A DNA stretch of 64,000 bases from Wurfbainia villosa (lineage: Eukaryota > Streptophyta > Magnoliopsida > Zingiberales > Zingiberaceae), in contig CM046007.1 in NCBI GenBank assembly GCA_025175895.1, forward strand, positions 29,407,913 through 29,471,912. Reading direction: 5' to 3'. The notes below the pieces were generated by a model. That model did no database searches, was not told where the DNA came from, and saw only the letters and a list, made by a program, of their open reading frames with translations. Positions 1 through 10,052 of this stretch are shown one piece after another. How positions within the stretch are numbered: position 1 is the first letter of the stretch; the number at the start of each line of letters is the position of its first letter. A program made the position numbers and the translations under genes.

Positions 1-798
1 AATTTTGCTATTACTCATGAATCAAAGCATGCTAGAAATAATAATTATGGTTGTCTAGAAGCTAAACATGTTGGTTTTAGGACTAAGGAGAAATCTTGAA
101 ATAATAACTCTAGATCTATTTCAAAGAAGGAGAAATTTGGGACTAATGTCCCTAGAAATATCCTTCCTAAGAAAACAATTAAGAAAATCGAAAACCATTT
201 AGGCATCAATCCTAGTAAAGGTAGACATATGCCTAAAGAGAATGGTAATGCCCAAAAATATAATCAAAAATCAATTGGGCAATTAGAGTTAGAAAATCAA
301 GCCTTGAGGTCAAGGCTTGAGAAATTGGAAAAGACCCTTGCAAGTATGCAAAATCAATTTAAAGGGTCAAATTGTCAAACTCTAGGATCTAGAAGTCAAC
401 AAAAAGGGTGTAAGAGGCAAGAATCATCTAGGAGACAAGGTTTGGGTCACAAGCCTATGTCTAAGAAAGTAATGCCTACTTATCACAATGTTCCATTTGA
501 TTATGGAACTAAACCTAAATATAAGAAAACCAAAGTCTCTAGGGAAATTATCCCTAAGGCCAACCATAATATGTGCCTAGTGGTTAGGGTTTCTAAGAAA
601 CCTAAGGAAGTCACTAAGAAGGTTACTAGGGAGGCAATCCCTAAGCCTAACCATGGCAAGACCATAATGACCAAGGCTAACAAGCCTAGAAGGGTCATTA
701 GAAAGATATCTAGGGAAGTCATCCCTAAGGAATACCTAATTAATCCAATGAGCTCAAATAGATTTTGGATTCCAAGGAGCGTGATTGACTCACGCTAA
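1..798 (+). pseudogene. gag C-terminal region of element A
   Basis: This frame is open from base 1 except for a TGA at 97-99. It encodes the C-terminal half of the Gag found more completely in element B. It starts after the zinc knuckles, which lie outside the window. It contains a predicted coiled coil around the residues ENQALRSRLEKLEKTL, then a very basic tail with a motif of the form K-V/I-S/T-R-E-x-I-P-K repeated three times, and ends ...IDSR followed by TAA. The basic tail probably binds RNA; this is inference. In ordinary Sirevirus elements the protease follows at about this point, but here noncoding DNA follows. The ATG at 229 is internal and is not taken as the start. Confidence 0.75.
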
Positions 799-1369
799 AT
801 GGGTTAGGATGTGTCAACTTTGATTGGATGGGTAGTTAACTCAACCAAGGCCAAGTTTACATTTTAGGTTATTTTCAAGGTTATGGATACCTTGGAAATA
901 GGTCTGATCTTATATCCTAAAAGGTTTTAGGATGTGTCATATATTTTTGGAATCATGGAAAATCAATAAAATTGGCACAATCTAGATTTAGAGGTCATGG
1001 TGTGTCATTTTAGGATTTTGACACACTTTAGGAATTAATGTATCAAGAGAAGTGCTTAAAGTTTATAAGTCACATCAAGAGTGATATTTAAGTGTCACAC
1101 ACCTTGATGTCTTACACTTACCATGTTTCATGTGTTTTACCATATGTTTGTATGGAAGAAATGTTTATGATATATTGCATCTCACAAAACATGTCATTCA
1201 TCTTGATTGTGTATTTCCACACTTAGAAAGAGTGAGATGTTAGGATTTTAAAATCATTGGATGCTAATGATTGTTAAAATGAAATAAAAACCAAAATACA
1301 TGAATATAAGCATAACATTAATATATTCGACATACAAGAGTAAACATGATAAAATGAAACAAATTGAGT
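799..1369 (+). other. Noncoding DNA after gag, element A
   Basis: Bases 799-1030 match the segment after gag in element B (31370-31600), including the phrase about a gradual 'ttttcaaggttatggatacc'. From about 1040 the match fades and AT-rich DNA follows, with GAGATGTTAGGA near 1230, a motif that also occurs in the 3' noncoding parts of A (3868 onward) and F (50569 onward). I see no gene. Confidence 0.6.
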
Positions 1370-1399
1370 GAAGAAATTGAAATTCACTCAATTTCAGAA

Positions 1400-1790
1400 C
1401 TAGAAATCAGAGATCAGTCGACTGATATAGTTTATCAGTCGACTGTTACTACTGTAGCACGATACGGTGAGTCCGGCAGTCGAGTGTTGTTTCTAGGACT
1501 CGACTATTTTGTACATCAGTCGACTGATAGGATACATCAGTCGACTGATGGTACTGTTCATCGAGGCAGAAGGATCATCAGTCGAGTGGTCGCTGAGCAG
1601 TCGAGTGATGATCTCATCAGTCGACTAATTACCAACATCAGTCGATTGATGTTACTGTAGCATGACATAGAATACTCAACAGTCGAGTGTTGAGTCGGAG
1701 TAGTCGACTGTCGATTCAGTAAACCACTCATAACCCACCATCAATCGACTAATGTCACACATCAGTCGACTGGAGTCGCGATTTTATAAC
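1400..1790 (+). promoter_or_regulatory. Palindrome-rich promoter-like region upstream of the 2193-3376 ORF
   Basis: The region carries many copies of the palindrome ATCAGTCGACTGAT or close variants, for example at 1413, 1515 and 1535, plus half-matching copies up to 1775. It is followed by a TATA-like TTTTATAACG near 1781 and then a C/T-rich leader (1800-2100). The same palindrome crowds the LTRs of elements A, B, C and F, so this resembles an LTR U3 region placed inside element A. Promoter function is inferred from the layout. Confidence 0.45.
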
Positions 1791-2192
1791 GCTGAACCGC
1801 TAGGGTTCGGTGTCTTCACACTCATTTTTCCCTCGCGATTCTCGCTCCGATCGACGCTCATCGTCTCTGACCAGCCTCTCCTCGTCCACGCCGGCGACCA
1901 AAGCCCTAGGGTTAGTAGTCTTCTCTTCCGGTTGTGTCTTTCATCTCTCTATAACCCTAATGGTATCTCACAACCCTAGTTTTTCTTCTCCAAACGATTA
2001 GGGTTCCGGTGAGACCCTTTCTCCGACGATCTTTCCGGCGTTCCCCTTAGCAGCTGCCTTGTGCCTTCCCTTCATCAGCTTCAAATGACACCAAAGTATA
2101 ACTTCTATACCCCTTAAACCCTAGATTCTTGTATTTACACCTCATTGTGATCTAATCGTGTATTTTGTATCATTGCATTTCATTCCATTGCA

Positions 2193-3376
2193 TTGCATTC
2201 ATATAGAAGACCACATAGGAATGACCCGACTGAGGTCGCATCACGATTGTACCAACCCATGTCGGTTAGGTACATCGATATCGACTTCTTTAGGCATTAT
2301 TGTGGCGATATCATGGAGATTCTAGCATACTATCAACTCATGAAGATAGTCCTTTGCACTCATGCTATAAATGATGATCTCCTTAAGGAGTTCTATCAAA
2401 ACTTAAGGAAGGTAGACGATGGTCCTACCTACACTACTCACATTGCAAAACGCGACTTAGAGTTCACTCCTGCGATATTGCAGGAGTTTCTTGAGTGTAG
2501 GCCATTGGATGATACTTTCATCTTCTATCCTACCTTCGATGCCCCTCCTCCTGAGTCGTTTGATCATATTTCTTTGGACTCCATGCATGAGGACATTTTT
2601 CACCATCCTCGCCCACCAGCTCAGAACCTATTCCCTATCACTGAGCTATCTGCCTATGACAATATACTTTACAAAGTCATTGTTGGGTGTTTTCTTCCTA
2701 TCGTGACTCGGGGTCTGGCCAAGATTCGGTCTCCCCATCTTTTTCTTATGTATGCCTTGCGTCATAGATTAGATATAAACATTGCATTGAACATGTTTCA
2801 TTACATTGTACATTTCATATCCCCTATGCAAGGGAAAGTGCATATGCCTTTTGGCCATCTCATCACTGCATGACTAGAGTCTGTAGGCATTAACATTAAC
2901 AGGGGATCTCTGAGGGCACTTTTCGAGGTTTACGACTGTATATCAGTTCGTAACTTCTCATTGGCAAAGCTGTGGATCGGCCATGGGCAGATGGAGCTGG
3001 TACCTCGACCTCTACCCAGGCCACGTAGGGAGCCACCTCTAGTACCGGGGGAGCCTGCAGACCGGCATGATGATCCAAGCTCGGCGAGGAGGACGGATGC
3101 ATGCACAGATGCATCAGCGGCAGGTCCTTCGGATCGGATTGCCCAGCTGGAGTCTAGCTTCCAGGACTATTAGCAGATGATGGACTCTCGACTAGCAGAG
3201 CTTATATGAGGGCAATCCTCCATGGGTGAGCATCTCAGTCGGATGGAGGAGTGCTACATTCGGATTGAGGAGTCACAGAGCCACATTGAGCAGCGTCAGC
3301 TCGATATGTACGAGATGATGCGAGCATGGACTTTGGGTCAGCAGCCACCTCTGCCTCCACCTTCCGTAGAGGACTA
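2193..3376 (+). pseudogene. Putative plant transposon protein-like ORF with three in-frame stops
   Basis: One reading frame runs about 394 codons, broken only by TGA at 2871-2873, TAG at 3171-3173 and TGA at 3207-3209, and closes with TAG at 3374-3376. The first 226 codons resemble the family often labelled 'putative plant transposon protein' (helical, no known catalytic residues); key segments are DIDFFRHYCG, LLKEFYQNLR and TPAILQEFLECRPL. The downstream part has a Pro/Arg-rich linker and a Gln/Glu-rich segment likely to form a coiled coil (MEECYIRIEESQSHIEQRQL). The stops fit CGA to TGA and CAG to TAG change. An upstream leader with TATA-like and palindrome elements, and an A/T-rich end near 3460-3490, suggest a former transcription unit. 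The family name comes from recall; the function is unknown. Confidence 0.55.
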
Positions 3377-4690
3377 GCGCTATTAGGATGTTTAGCGATT
3401 TAGGATGTCTTTTTGTTTGAACATTTCATATTTTGGATGTAAAAAATTTGAAGTTTTTAATGAAATATTTTGTTTCTAAATTTATTGGTGTCTGATTGTA
3501 TGTTTGGTTGAAGTGTGTTTTGTTTGTGTAAGCTTGCTATGTCATGGCATCTAATTCCGTTTTCTCATATACCATATCATTCTGTTGATTAGGACTTTTG
3601 TAGATGTCATGTTCACTTTTTAAAAGATTATTAATATATCATGACATCATGATCATTGCCATGCTTTATTATTGTTATCATTTATGTCATGATCATTCAT
3701 GCATTTAACTTGATTAAAATTGAGTTAAGGACAATGACATGACTTGGAGTCCCATTCATAAGGGAATCAAGTAGGGTTGCCTAGAAAATGCATGAGGCCA
3801 TATTAATCCTAACTCCACATCTCACATCTAAATTGACATGTATGTGTGTGTATACACCTTAGATAACATGTGAGATGTTAGGATAATAAGTTAGGTTCAA
3901 GGTGCATAGGTAGTGCATTTAGATGAACTTAACTTATTTCAATCATCACTAAGAATTATGAGGAAAGCTAATATACAAGTTATGTATATTTAGCCAATAA
4001 ATCATGATTCAAAATAGATTTTCAAAAACATTTTAAAATCAATTTAGAAAACCTTGGTGAAGTCTATCTTTTGATAGTCATCATCATTGTAGAAGTTGAT
4101 ACAAAGTAGATCAAAAACTTTAAAGTTTTAATAGTTTTTGAACTTTGTACCAATCTCTTATTTTAATGGTTAAAATATTTTTCCAAGATTTTTCACCAAT
4201 TGTATGTGTGATAAGTATTATACATGTAAAATTTCGTGATTTTTCAAGCTATGTATATTTAGTTACGATTTTTCAAAGTTGGAGTCTGATATTTTTCAAT
4301 TATCACGATCATTGCCTCTGAGGTAGTCGATTGATGGGCGGCATTGAGAATCTGGCATATCACTCAACTCTTTCTCGGTGCGATTGGTGATGGGCACATC
4401 GATCATTGGTTTCTGTAGGACTCGACTGATAGTCTGATTTCGGGATAAACAAGCTTGTTTAACCCGATTTCAGCTACGGTTAAGATCCCTAATCACTTCT
4501 AACCCTAGGATATGCTTTGGGAAGCATTATAAAGGGTGAAAATCCATTGGATATGGATTTGGAGAGGTGTTTAGGGTTTGTATCAAATTTAAGGTGTTGG
4601 AAAGTTCAATGTTGAATTTCTAACCTTATCTTTAATGGTTTAGAGTTCCTATTGGCTTAGGGACTTTCCAAAGACATTGTTGGTGCAATG
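3377..4690 (+). other. 3' noncoding region of element A
   Basis: From about 3600 the sequence matches the 3' noncoding region of element B (31720-32700), including a shared run around 'gacaatgacatgactt' and TATAAAGGGTGAAAATCC near 4530. Element F shares several of its motifs (CATGTGAGATGTTAGGA). No open frame is credible. It contains the boundary between the inserted ORF cassette and element A, but no clean junction is visible. Confidence 0.55.
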
Positions 4691-4694
4691 GTCA

Positions 4695-5064
4695 AGGGGG
4701 AGCAAGCTTTTAGGGGGAGCAAGCTTTTAGGGGGATGATGGATAGTATTTTTCCTCATGGGAAGGAAAAAATGAGATTTTGAGATACCCAATTTGGAAGT
4801 TGGGAGAGTGAATAGGATTGCCTCTCTTGAGTGATATGGGACTTATCACTAGGAAGATGGTAGACATCCTAGGTATTTTTAAGCCAAGGGGGAGATTGTA
4901 ATATCTCATTGGGACATGAGACATTGACCTCCTTGGAGTACACCTTTTTGATGTATGTCAAAAAGGGGGAGACCATAAGATTACCAATTTATGAAATTGG
5001 TAAGGGAATTTGAGTTAGGGGCCTAACTAAGGTTTGTTTTGTCAAACATCAAAAAGGGGGAGAT
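4695..5064 (+). promoter_or_regulatory. Repeated polypurine tracts before the 3' LTR of A
   Basis: At least five tracts of the type AAGGGGGAG occur: about 4695, 4713, 4731, 4888 and 4963, with the last one (AAAAAGGGGGAGAT, about 5051-5064) directly touching the LTR. The final tract is the expected primer site for plus-strand DNA synthesis. Multiple polypurine tracts ahead of the 3' LTR are a described feature of Sirevirus elements, and B (32826-33196) and F (51170-51579) show the same arrangement. Confidence 0.7.
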
Positions 5065-6573
5065 TGTTGGTGCAATCGGCCCAGGTCACGATTGACCAGA
5101 CTCGAGTTTGACTCGAGTGATGTTTTGATGTTTGACAAAGTAAGTTGACATTGATGTTTGACATTAATATCTATTGATGTTTTGGGGAGATTGTTTATAC
5201 AATCAACCCGAGTTATGTTTAACTGTACTCGAGTTTGACTCGAGTGAGACTTTGATGGTTGACTAGGGTTGACCATGTGATTATGAAAAGTCCAAGTCAT
5301 GGGTACTTGGCATGGAAAGTCCAAGTGAGACACTTGGCATTTGGGAAAGTCCAAACATGGGTCTTGGCATGGAAAGTCCAACATGGGTTGGCAAGGGAAA
5401 GTCCAAGCTTGAGTCTTGGCATTTGAGAAGTCCAAGGGGTTTGATATTGGAGGCGTAAAGTCCAAGCGGAAGTCTTGGCAGCATAAGTCCAATGGTTGGC
5501 GGCATAAAGTCCAAGCGGAGTCTTGGCGGCGTAAGTCCAATGTGCCTTGGCGGTGTAGACACCGTTAGCATGACATAGCCGATGGAAGCACCTGAAGGCT
5601 AGTAAAATGGATGAACAAGTCATGGATGACTTGGAGGGATCCGAGCGGCGTGAGGCTGATGGAGGTGGCTAGAAGGCTTAGGTCTAGGCTAAGGGTGGTC
5701 TAGCAAGTATGGGGGCACCATACTTGGGCTAAAACCTCATGTCTGAGGTGTGCCAATCGACTGGTGTCATGTGGCAGTTGACTGGTGTAGTCAACTAGGG
5801 TTTGACTGTGGGAATAGGACTAGCGATCATTTGCGAAGTGGGCGATCGACTAATAGGCCTACCGGTCGGCCCGATCTTGTGATCGATCGGTAGTTCTCGT
5901 AATCAGACTGCAGAATGGAGTCGAGACTCGACTGGTCAAGTGAAGGCTCCATCAGTCGACTGATGGGTATCATTAAGTCGACTGATGACGGATCCGTTGG
6001 ACTTATCTAGCATGGATCTAGTCGTTGTCTCACGACAATAGTAGAATCAGTCGACTGATGTTCTCGACCAGTCGACTGATCGACTTTTTCTAGCACAGGT
6101 TGAAGCTTTATAAGGAGCTCGTGATGGAGAAAAATGCATCCGGTTCTTGAGAACTATTGAGGCGATTTGTTGCTGCAAATCAGGTCTCCAAGTGTAAACA
6201 AGTAATCAAAAACAAGTGTTGTAAAGTTTTTTCTTTACTTGTCTTTCATATTTGCATTGTATATTGCTTGTATTTCGTTCTTGCTATTGTAAAATCGTTT
6301 GTACGAGGTTTCTCCACCTCCAACTTGTGTCGAGAAGGAGTTATTGTGATTAGTAGTGCGTGTTTGCATTGCTAGGGCTTTTAGAGCCCGATTCGTGGAG
6401 TAGAAACCATTCGGTTATGAACCACATTAAATACTTGCGTATTTGTGTTTGTCTATTTCATATTGCTTAATTATTATTCCGCTGCGGGCTAACGAAGTTT
6501 GTAGACGAACACGAAACGAATTCCATCACGCGATGTTATTCACCCCCCCTCTAGCGGCCTCAAATCACTTACA
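5065..6573 (+). repeat. 3' LTR of element A
   Basis: The LTR begins TGTTGGTGCAATCGGCCCAG and ends ...CACTTACA, about 1.5 kb. Inside are a duplicated start segment (5065-5180 and 5191-5260), an array of CCAAG/CTTGG repeats (5290-5560), palindromes ATCAGTCGACTGAT at 5951 and 6046, and a C-rich end (CACCCCCCCTCTAGCGG) shared with the LTRs of B, C and F. It aligns along its length with 33197-34717 of element B. The ORFs predicted on the minus strand here are by-products of the repeats. Confidence 0.85.
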
Positions 6574-7850
6574 GTAATGTATTAGACTTTGCTAAGGTCA
6601 AAGACGCTAGGAGAATCTCAGAACGAGAAACCTCGATGGTCGGGTGATGCCAAGAGAATTTCGAGAAGGAGAAACCTTGGTAGTCAAGTGATCGAAAGTT
6701 AAACGACATGTCAGAAGGACCAAAGGTAAGCAAGGTAAGAACCGTGTGGGGAGAAGACAGGTTGCGTCCTCAATACGGGGACAACCGTAGGCGATGATCC
6801 GACTAAGACTTTCGGAGGAAGGACAAAGTCGAGATCGGACAGTCTAGAACTGTCACGCTGCATGACGTTATGCATTTTTTGTGCTAACCTTGTGTTGTAA
6901 GTGTCAGGTTGGATTCTCAAGTGTAGCAGTCGACTAGAGGTTTCAGCAGTCGACTGGGTCAGTCGATTGCTAATATGATCAGTCAACTGATGTACACGAG
7001 AAGGGCCAATGCCACCTCAAGGATAAGATTTGCGAATAAAGTTTTATCTAGATCTGGATCCAGATCTAGATCTGAAAGTGTTAGGGTTTGGAAAACTATA
7101 AAAGAAGGGGTGAGGCACCCCTACTCATCAATTAGAAAGCTCTCAAGTGCTCCATCAATCCAAGTTCTCCCAACAACATTGTAATGTCAGCAAAAGCTCT
7201 TCTCCTTCAAATTCTTAAGTTAGGACTTTGTTTAGTTTTTGTTTCTTACTTATTACTTGTTAAGAGGAGAGATATATTTGTTACCATGGTCCTCTACATC
7301 TTTTGTAATCGTCTTGTCTCTTACCTCTAACGAGGAAGAAATTTTAGTGTTTGCCCTTTGAAAGCGATCAAGGATTGCAGGGCCTTAGATTGATAGTCGA
7401 TTGACTGTCAAGTTATAAAAGAAGGGGTGAGGCACCCCCTACTCATCTATTAGAAAGCTCTCAAGTGCTCCATCAATCCAAGTTCTCGCAACAACGTCGT
7501 AATGTCGGCAAAAGCTCTTCTCCTTCAAATTCTTAAGTCAGTGCTTGGTTTCGTTTTTGTTTCTTACTTATTACTTGCTAAGAGGAGAGATAGATTTGTT
7601 ATCTTGGTCCTCTACATCTTTTGTAATCGTCTTATCTCTTATCTCTAACGAGGAAAATATTTTAGTATTTTCCCTTCGAAAGCGATCGCAGGACTTTGGA
7701 TTAGTAGTCGCTTGACTGTGAACCAAGTAAAAAAGTCTCTGTGTCTTTTGTTTGTATTTTCGTGTTTCTGCTGCGAAGTTTTTTTTAAATAAAAAAGAAA
7801 ATTTTAAATATATTATTCATCCCCTTCTAGCGTCTGTTTCGATCCAATAC
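6574..7850 (+). repeat. Unclassified LTR remnant with duplicated promoter
   Basis: The segment has LTR character: AGTCGACT palindromes near 6927-6990, a TATA box (CTATAAAAG, 7095 onward), a C/T-rich leader, and an end near 7820 (TTCATCCCCTTCTAGCG) resembling the C-rich ends of Sirevirus-type LTRs. No matching partner LTR, primer-binding site or TSD is visible, so it is either a solo or a truncated LTR. The start at 6574 is only the end of element A. Confidence 0.5.
7097..7730 (+). repeat. Tandem duplication of about 317 bp containing a TATA box
   Basis: The unit beginning TATAAAAGAAGGGGTGAGGC at 7097 recurs at 7414 and stays similar through the AAGCTCTCAAGTGCTCCATC leader and the ACGAGGAA segment to about 7730. 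Small substitutions separate the copies. Each copy therefore carries a TATA box and its downstream transcribed leader. Confidence 0.75.
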
Positions 7851-8470
7851 AAATGTCATTTATCAGATCTATACAAATAGATTTTATTTTATAATATATA
7901 TCCATGGATAAGTTATACTTGCATATGTGCTGGAATAAATATTATTGGTTCAATTGTCCTCTTAAGCAAGCAATTTTAAAGTTTGAGTGAAAAATTATGT
8001 CAGAGTATAGTGTGATTATTGATGTTGAGCAATGAGATGTGGATGCAGGTTACTTGACTTTAATATTATAAATGTAATAAATAAAGTCCAAATGAATTAA
8101 TATCAATTGAACACTTGACAACCGTAGAAATTTGAGGAGATCGAGACAGGTTATAGTGAGTAGAAGTTTGACAGATAAAAGTTTTAATGGGTCAAAATCA
8201 AATGGATAATTGACAAATTAGAGAGTTATAAAAATAAGGTCTCTTAGCACGAAAAACTTAAAAGTAAGATTCTTAGAGACAGAAACTTTTGACATGGGAA
8301 TCTGGTCAAATTGAGAATCGAGTGGACTTGTATGAAAGGTCAGAAGTGAGATTAAGTTTAGATGGGGATTTAACCAGAAAAATGGTGAGTTACGTATCCA
8401 ATCAATTAAAGATAATTTTTAATCAAATGAGACTTGAGTATATTGGATCGTGGTGATTTAGTGAGGTGAA
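7851..8470. other. AT-rich remnant interrupted by element D
   Basis: No gene is visible. The text resembles decayed LTR U3 sequence, with short phrases on the pattern 'aagtttgacagataaaag'. It ends with GTGAA at 8466-8470, one half of the TSD of element D; the other side of the broken locus resumes at 24278. Confidence 0.4.
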
Positions 8471-9695
8471 TGATGCGGGTGCGGGGGAAAAATCCGTTTG
8501 CTCCGTTTTCAAGGCGATAAAGCGATGAGGGAGGTCTCGGAATATTCTCCCCCGGCAGCGATCAGTAAAGAATAAGAAAATGAAGTAGACGAAACACGAG
8601 AACCCGACACCAGCAATCGAGATTCAGACACGAGATGTAACGTGGTTCGGAATAAGGATTCCTACTCCACGGGGGTGAGGTTTCTCACCAGATGCGGTGC
8701 TTAAACACTTTCACTATGAAGATCCTCCTTTACAGAAAGCAAGTTTCCGAAGGTGGAGGAGAAAGGACCTCTTACAATGATGTTACAAGATGAGGAAAAT
8801 ACAAGAGACTTATCAAACAGCAGATCTCCGTCCTCCTTCTCCGGCGAGACCGTTCTTCCTTTTCTCTCGTCTCCTCTTCTCTCTTGCTGGATGCGAATGA
8901 TTGCGGATCGATCTCCTCTTCTTTTCCTCCCTCTCTCCCTTTTATCTTCCCTCCTCCTTCAACGTAACGTCGTGGATTATCTCCATCGTACACGTGGCCA
9001 CCCCCTCCTCCTGGAGAATAATTCTGTTACACATATGAGGAACGAGGACTCCCCCGAATATTGCGTGGGGCCCCCCAAGCCGTTGCATAGTACCTTTCCC
9101 TTTACTTTTCAGGCAACGAGGTTAAACTGTCTCCCTCACCCCTCTGCTTTGGGTGAAGTTAACTTAGGCCCCTATACCATAGGTGACCTAGCCTTAGGGT
9201 TTCTCCTTAAACCGAACCAATTCTCCTTTTTCCCGTACCAAACTTCTTTCGCGTCGATTAGGTTGAGTTGACCCTTCCTCCATCCCATTGGCTTCTGGAA
9301 TTGCCTAGTTGAACCAGTTCCTAGTCCTCTGTTAGCGAAGTGCCTTCCGCCTCTTTTCCACCTGCGTCCCTTGCTTCTAGCATTCGCCCGTGCCGATGGC
9401 TCTCGCTACTTGTCCGTGCCGATGACCTCTGGTACTTGCGCCCGTGTCGATTCCTTCCGATAACTCTCGCCCGTGTCAATGGCTTCGTCTAACTCTACGC
9501 TGCCAATAATGGCCGTCTAACTCTCGCTTTGTGCCAATGGCTTTGTCTAACTCGCCCGTCTTGGAGTGGCTTCGATAACTCTTGCGAGCTTTCTCCTTTT
9601 CCCCTTTGGCTGAACCAGGTGTTTTGGGGACGGGTCACGGGTCACCTGCTAACTCTTCTATTGGGAATTAGGTAGAAAAAGTACCAGTAGTATCA
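8471..9695 (-). repeat. 3' LTR of element D
   Basis: On the plus strand it starts TGATGCGGGTGCGGGGG and ends AGTACCAGTAGTATCA, 1225 bp, and matches 23047-24277 nearly throughout. Differences include a variable tract at 9390-9580 (see separate entry). A 172-codon plus-strand ORF (8753-9271) repeats in both LTRs but has no recognisable domain and is taken as chance. Confidence 0.92.
9390..9580. repeat. Variable minisatellite in the LTR of D
   Basis: Imperfect units of about 30 bp of the form CGTCTAACTCTCGCCCGTG followed by CCAATGGCTT repeat here and at 23965-24170 in the other LTR. Copy content and order differ between the two LTRs, although the rest of the LTR is almost identical. Confidence 0.7.
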
Positions 9696-9898
9696 TTAGT
9701 CAACCCCGAAAAATAGTCAAGCGAAGTTATAAGCTTGACTTTCCAAATAATGTAAAGTTTATGCCCTATTCTTCATTCCTCCGCTTGAATCCACTTTTTC
9801 CTTTATAACTCCCTTGTATGCCCCCGAGGCGGCCCGATGGGCCCATGGGCTCCGCTTCTCCTTCTCTCTTCGTGAAATTGAATCGTCACGGGAAACCC

Positions 9899-9906
9899 TA
9901 TATAAA
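9899..9906 (+). promoter_or_regulatory. TATA box of antisense module 1 in D
   Basis: TATATAAA lies about 150 bp before the ATG at 10053 and is followed by a C/T-rich leader. It is on the strand opposite to gag-pol. Function is inferred from position. Confidence 0.45.
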
Positions 9907-10052
9907 CCTCCGCCTTCTCCTCTTAGGTATCATTTAGCGTGCCTAACAATCCAGTCTTGTATTTCTTCTTCCACGATTTTCTCCGGTGGCGTTTCGGCGA
10001 TTCAGTCCTTCCCTTCCCGCACGGTTCTCCCTGCTTTGCTTAGTTTAACACC

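Larger units (their letters stand above)
1..6573 (+). mobile_element. Element A: gag-only Sirevirus-like LTR retrotransposon, 3' part
   Basis: The element enters from the left edge in the middle of gag and ends with a complete 3' LTR at 5065-6573. Its order is the gag C-terminal region (1-798), noncoding DNA, a cassette with a separate broken ORF (about 1370-3480), a long 3' noncoding region with repeated polypurine tracts, and the LTR. Gag, the noncoding flank (798-1030) and the LTR all match element B (28532-34717) by eye. No protease, integrase or reverse transcriptase lies between gag and the LTR. The 5' LTR is outside the window, so a TSD cannot be tested; the base run after the LTR is GTAAT. 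Confidence 0.8.

Noticed and set aside
1364..1660. 98-codon ORF
   Set aside because: It runs through palindrome copies and encodes repeated QSTD/ISRL pieces; better explained as promoter-like repeats.
2193..2873. Host gene of unknown function
   Set aside because: The frame continues past the stop with the same protein character, it lies inside element A, and the family is transposon-associated; a pseudogene in a mobile element fits better.
5049..5623. Overlapping minus-strand ORFs in the LTR of A (and 28516-29021, 33146-33736, 51639-51916)
   Set aside because: They follow from the CCAAG/CTTGG tandem units, are open in several frames and have no domain.
8753..9271. 172-codon ORF in the LTR of D, repeated at 23329-23847
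   Set aside because: It is in an LTR, low in complexity, and duplicated only because the LTR is.
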